From a virus, in the IMG/VR virus record IMGVR_UViG_3300006947_002595, positions 1 through 40,035 of that record: DNA of 40,035 nt. The stretch is one strand, 5' to 3'. Below the pieces are notes generated by a model. It had not been told where the DNA came from, did no database searches, and saw only the letters and a list, made by a program, of their open reading frames with translations. A program made the translations under genes and the position numbers. Below, in pieces: positions 37,621 to 40,035 of this stretch (position 1 is the first letter of the stretch; each line of letters opens with the position of its first letter).

Positions 37621-38968
37621 GCAACCATTGTTGATTCTTATGCTCATTCATTTCATTGATTACAAAGCCTTTTGCTATAATCTTATTACCATACTCAGCA
37701 ATCCAATCTATGTAACTACGTTCGCATCTTAGTCTAACATTCTTACTATACAACATAGCGTTAACTTCGTAATTAAATGCATTACTAACGTCAATGAATA
37801 CTTTCTCATTCTCAGTACTTTTATTAACAGCGTCATCTAGTTCAGCTTTCATTCTGCTCATCCGCATTACATCAATGCGTTTGAATACTACACCAAATGA
37901 TTGTGCTTCTTTTCTCCACCAATCAATAAATGGTTGTCCTAATTTAAGTAAGTATTCGTCCATTTGATCTAATCCATCTGAAGCCGCAAAGTAAGGCCTA
38001 GACATTGGATTATCTGCTAAGTAAGAATTAACAAATTGTTTCCAGTTTGTACCATCCCAATTTTTAAAGACATACCAACACATTTCTAATGCTCTAGAAT
38101 CTGCATCAAAGCATGTTATCTCGCCACCTGGTCTTAAATTTTGAATATATGCATTTGCTATTGGACTTAATCCTCCACATGTACTGAATATACTACTGCA
38201 CACTTGATCTTTAATTTCTAAATCTAAGTCTTCTGTGTTAGAACAATACCAACGTGATACCCATGTTTCGCTGCCCAATAGATATAACTTTTCATAGTGA
38301 TCGTTCATCTCAGGATAACAGTATTCTTTTAAACTACGTAAATGTTCATTCCAAATGCCTACTTTTTTACCTTGTGATAATGCAGCATCTAATAGTTTCC
38401 AGCCAGTGCGTGTGTACGTTGCAGAAACTGTTTCGTCTGTAGCTTTAATCCAGTCTGGGTTATATGTGTCACTTTTATCGCTACCTAAAGAATCTGTACT
38501 TCTTTCTACCTTAGTAGCAGTATATGGATTTGCAATATCACTACGATCACCAAAGTCTGGCTTTCCTGCTTCCTCCCACCATTTCAAGTCAATATACATT
38601 GCTTGTGGATGTATTTGCCACCAAGCATCTTCGTTTGTTCTATCTAATATGTGTCCAACTATAACACAGTCTTTGTATTGACCTTTCCAATACGGTTGTG
38701 TTTGTTCAATAAAGTCTGATTGTAACACTATGCCTTGCTTTAACATTAGTATTGATTTAAGTCCAACATGTAATCCTTGTTCACATAAGTCCATAAATGT
38801 TGCAGAAGATAGTTGAGGTATTTTTCTGTATTTCATACTGTAAAAGTCTAGCATGTTTTGTGTAATGCCTTGTGTAGACAGTTCTTTAATTTGATTGTTC
38901 AGCAACCAACCTATCGCACAGCCTTCTGGTAGTTTGTCAGCGGTGTGAGGTATTTTATAATTTATCAT
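37592..38968 (-). CDS. Large hypothetical protein of the GWLL...FPWQ family, methyltransferase-like middle
   Basis: A 458-residue paralogue of the protein at 13581-14657, with matching GWLL, KQGIV, CGGLSPI and FPWQ blocks. The N-terminal 150 residues look like a GT-A-type alpha/beta unit (LKSILMLKQGIV, then a VIVGHILDR strand and a YIDLKWW block). The middle has NLRPGGEITCFDADSRALEMC, which resembles the glycine-rich and acidic loop of a SAM-binding fold. It may be a two-domain transferase, possibly acting on surface glycans, but catalytic residues cannot be confirmed. AAAGGAAA precedes the ATG. Confidence 0.72.
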   Translation of the reverse strand: MINYKIPHTADKLPEGCAIGWLLNNQIKELSTQGITQNMLDFYSMKYRKIPQLSSATFMDLCEQGLHVGLKSILMLKQGIVLQSDFIEQTQPYWKGQYKDCVIVGHILDRTNEDAWWQIHPQAMYIDLKWWEEAGKPDFGDRSDIANPYTATKVERSTDSLGSDKSDTYNPDWIKATDETVSATYTRTGWKLLDAALSQGKKVGIWNEHLRSLKEYCYPEMNDHYEKLYLLGSETWVSRWYCSNTEDLDLEIKDQVCSSIFSTCGGLSPIANAYIQNLRPGGEITCFDADSRALEMCWYVFKNWDGTNWKQFVNSYLADNPMSRPYFAASDGLDQMDEYLLKLGQPFIDWWRKEAQSFGVVFKRIDVMRMSRMKAELDDAVNKSTENEKVFIDVSNAFNYEVNAMLYSKNVRLRCERSYIDWIAEYGNKIIAKGFVINEMNEHKNQQWLPKLFPWQIV

Positions 38969-38986
38969 CTTTTTCCTTTAAATGTA

Positions 38987-39015
38987 TTGACATGTGTTCT
39001 TTGTTGTAGTATAAT
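38987..39015 (+). promoter_or_regulatory. Sigma70-type promoter
   Basis: TTGACA, a 17-base spacer and TATAAT on the plus strand, in the divergent region between 38968 and 39173. It lies 158 bases before the first plus gene, so it may make a long leader or act with the promoter at 39112. Confidence 0.65.
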
Positions 39016-39077
39016 ACTAACTGTTGTAGGGAATATTATAACATACTTCATTAACAAAGTATATTACTATTTACCAT

Positions 39078-39085
39078 TATAAATA
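39078..39085 (+). promoter_or_regulatory. Candidate T4-type late promoter box
   Basis: TATAAATA, a perfect match to the T4-like late consensus, in the plus orientation, 26 bases upstream of a sigma70-type -35 box. Confidence 0.5.
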
Positions 39086-39111
39086 AAGTAGTAAGTAAGG
39101 AAAAATAAGTG

Positions 39112-39140
39112 TTGACAAGCATGGGCTTACTATGTTATAT
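39112..39140 (+). promoter_or_regulatory. Sigma70-type promoter
   Basis: TTGACA, a 17-base spacer (AGCATGGGCTTACTATG) and TTATAT. The spacer keeps AGC and CTTACT-like parts of the dyad family, but no symmetric palindrome. Drives 39173-39821. Confidence 0.7.
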
Positions 39141-39172
39141 TAGTAACATAATTAATAAAGGATACGGGTGAT

Positions 39173-39379
39173 ATGATTAGCAGTAGACAAACAGTAGAGA
39201 TATTAAAAGAAGAAATGAACAAGTACACCGAAGTAAGTGAAGGACGCAAAGCTCTTAAAAAAGCAATTGAGCGTATTGAAATACTAGAAGAGATCGAGTA
39301 CGTTAATATGTATAAGCAACCCGTTTATGATGTAAAGAAGGCTAACAACAAAGAAGAGCTCGAGAAGTTCTTCAAATGA
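39173..39379 (+). CDS. Small coiled-coil protein, 68 aa
   Basis: A 68-residue, Glu/Lys-rich helical protein (SRQTVEILKEEMNKYTEVSEGRKALKKAIERIEILEEIEY). No family recognised. First gene after the promoter at 39112; it overlaps the next gene by ATGA. Confidence 0.72.
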   Translation: MISSRQTVEILKEEMNKYTEVSEGRKALKKAIERIEILEEIEYVNMYKQPVYDVKKANNKEELEKFFK

Positions 39380-39543
39380 CAGTAGTTGCGTTCGCAGAAC
39401 AAACGAATCGTATTCAAGTATTAACAGAAACTGTAGAAGTGCTCAGAAGTCGTATACAAGAACATGACACTGGGCACTTATACACAACTATTAGTACACT
39501 AGAACGCTACATAACAGAGTTAAATAAGGAAATAGAAACATGA
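39376..39543 (+). CDS. Small coiled-coil protein, 55 aa
   Basis: A 55-codon frame linked at both ends by ATGA overlaps. The product has heptad-like Leu/Val spacing (IQVLTETVEVLRSRIQEHD, LYTTISTLERYITELNKEI), so it may pair with the preceding coiled-coil protein. Support comes from the coupled starts at both ends. Confidence 0.68.
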   Translation: MTVVAFAEQTNRIQVLTETVEVLRSRIQEHDTGHLYTTISTLERYITELNKEIET

Positions 39544-39821
39544 ACCTTACAGATTTTAAGCAAAATGAACACAATGGCGGTGTGCAAGTATTACTTGATT
39601 ACACTCAATACCAACTAAGCATTATTAAATCAGACTTTTCATATGGTGGAAAACAAGGACTATATGAAATTGGCGTATTTGATAACAACGGTCTGGTAGA
39701 GTTAGCAGATATCACCTCAGAGGGAGATACCGTTCGAGGTCATCTTACCGAAACCCAAGTTGATAGTATCATTAAAATGATGACTATGATAACAAAGGAA
39801 ACCCCAAAACAAATTAACTAA
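39540..39821 (+). CDS. Hypothetical protein, 93 aa
   Basis: A beta-rich 93-residue protein (GGVQVLLDYTQYQLSIIKSDFSYGGKQGLYEIGVFDNNG) with a C-terminal helix (TETQVDSIIKMMTMITKE). The composition and length fit small phage proteins with an OB- or Sm-like sheet, but no match is recognised. Last gene of the three-gene unit, followed directly by two tRNAs. Confidence 0.7.
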   Translation: MNLTDFKQNEHNGGVQVLLDYTQYQLSIIKSDFSYGGKQGLYEIGVFDNNGLVELADITSEGDTVRGHLTETQVDSIIKMMTMITKETPKQIN

Positions 39822-39830
39822 AGAGTAATT

Positions 39831-39907
39831 GTCTCCTTAGCTCAGCTGGATAGAGCAACGGCCTTCTAAGCCGTAGGTCACAGGTTCGAATCCTGTAGGG
39901 GACACCA
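39831..39907 (+). tRNA. tRNA-Arg (UCU)
   Basis: Acceptor GTCTCCT/AGGGGAC, anticodon stem ACGGC/GCCGT around CTTCTAA (UCU), T-loop TTCGAAT, encoded CCA. It reads AGA/AGG, codons favoured by this AT-rich genome. Confidence 0.95.
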
Positions 39908-39913
39908 ATTTAA

Positions 39914-39997
39914 GCTCGCATGATGGAATGGTAGACATAACAGACTTAAAATCTGTGGCCGTAAGGCGTCCCGGTTCGAGTCCGGGTGCGAGTACCA
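39914..39997 (+). tRNA. tRNA-Leu (UAA)
   Basis: Class II tRNA: acceptor GCTCGCA/TGCGAGT, anticodon stem ACAGA/TCTGT around CTTAAAA (UAA), variable arm GGCCGTAAGGCG, T-loop TTCGAGT, encoded CCA. It reads the TTA codon, frequent in these genes. Confidence 0.95.
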
Positions 39998-40035
39998 AAG
40001 GTGTAGACTGGGTGTCGGAATACACTAGAAAATTA

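Noticed and set aside
1-40035. CRISPR array, insertion sequence or integrase with attachment sites
   Set aside because: No regularly spaced direct repeats, no transposase or integrase motifs, and no terminal repeats were seen on either strand.

Overview
The window looks like part of a large, AT-rich, T4-like (contractile-tailed) phage genome, probably from a marine phage infecting an alphaproteobacterium such as SAR11. Phage evidence: very tight packing with 1-30 nt overlaps; nrdA-nrdB-glutaredoxin next to a PAAR spike-tip protein and a collagen-repeat structural protein; eight scattered tRNA genes; a T4 gp30-like ligase relative; bS21 and Hsp20 genes; and TATAAATA-like late-promoter boxes. 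The host guess (inference) rests mainly on the tmRNA gene, which is circularly permuted in the style of alphaproteobacteria, and on a DUF1127 protein.

Layout. 1-3780: ribonucleotide reductase (end of nrdA, complete nrdB, glutaredoxin), an Sm-like protein, the PAAR tip and a tail or fibre protein. 3833-9148: small genes mixed with five tRNAs, an IscU scaffold, a CGFS glutaredoxin, an SGNH-like protein, a secreted nuclease and a paralogous pair of unknown proteins. 9162-15952: a second paralogous pair, a ferredoxin-NADP reductase, two 2OG-oxygenase-like proteins and several unknowns. 16050-20973: mini-operons driven by near-identical sigma70-type promoters with a palindrome filling the -35/-10 spacer; they include DNA ligase, a Pth2-type peptidyl-tRNA hydrolase and an alarmone-hydrolase-like HD protein. 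20978-31943: a long plus-strand block with clpP, a P-loop kinase-like protein, a nuclease, a coiled-coil membrane protein, clpX, infC, rpsU, hsp20, clpS, then a metabolic group (GATase-like, cytidylyltransferase, HAD phosphatase, class I aldolase, GMP reductase). 31944-32302: a structured non-coding leader before three tandem small genes (the last is DUF1127). 33005-40035: a catalytically dead ligase relative, a minus-strand lipase and mini-MscS, the tmRNA, an outer-membrane beta-barrel, a PRMT-like methyltransferase, a large minus-strand gene, small genes and three tRNAs.

The outstanding feature is that one phage segment carries a nearly complete protein quality-control kit: a two-piece tmRNA with its own tag (ANANYEPEMAIAA), ClpP, ClpX with an intact ClpP-docking IGF tripeptide but altered substrate-contact loops, the ClpS adaptor, Hsp20, peptidyl-tRNA hydrolase, IF-3 and bS21. 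I infer that the phage redirects ribosome rescue, initiation and regulated proteolysis during infection. A second theme is iron-sulfur and redox supply (IscU, CGFS glutaredoxin, Fpr, CPYC glutaredoxin) feeding metal-dependent enzymes such as NrdB and the putative oxygenases. All functional statements are read from sequence motifs and family knowledge; no database search was run.
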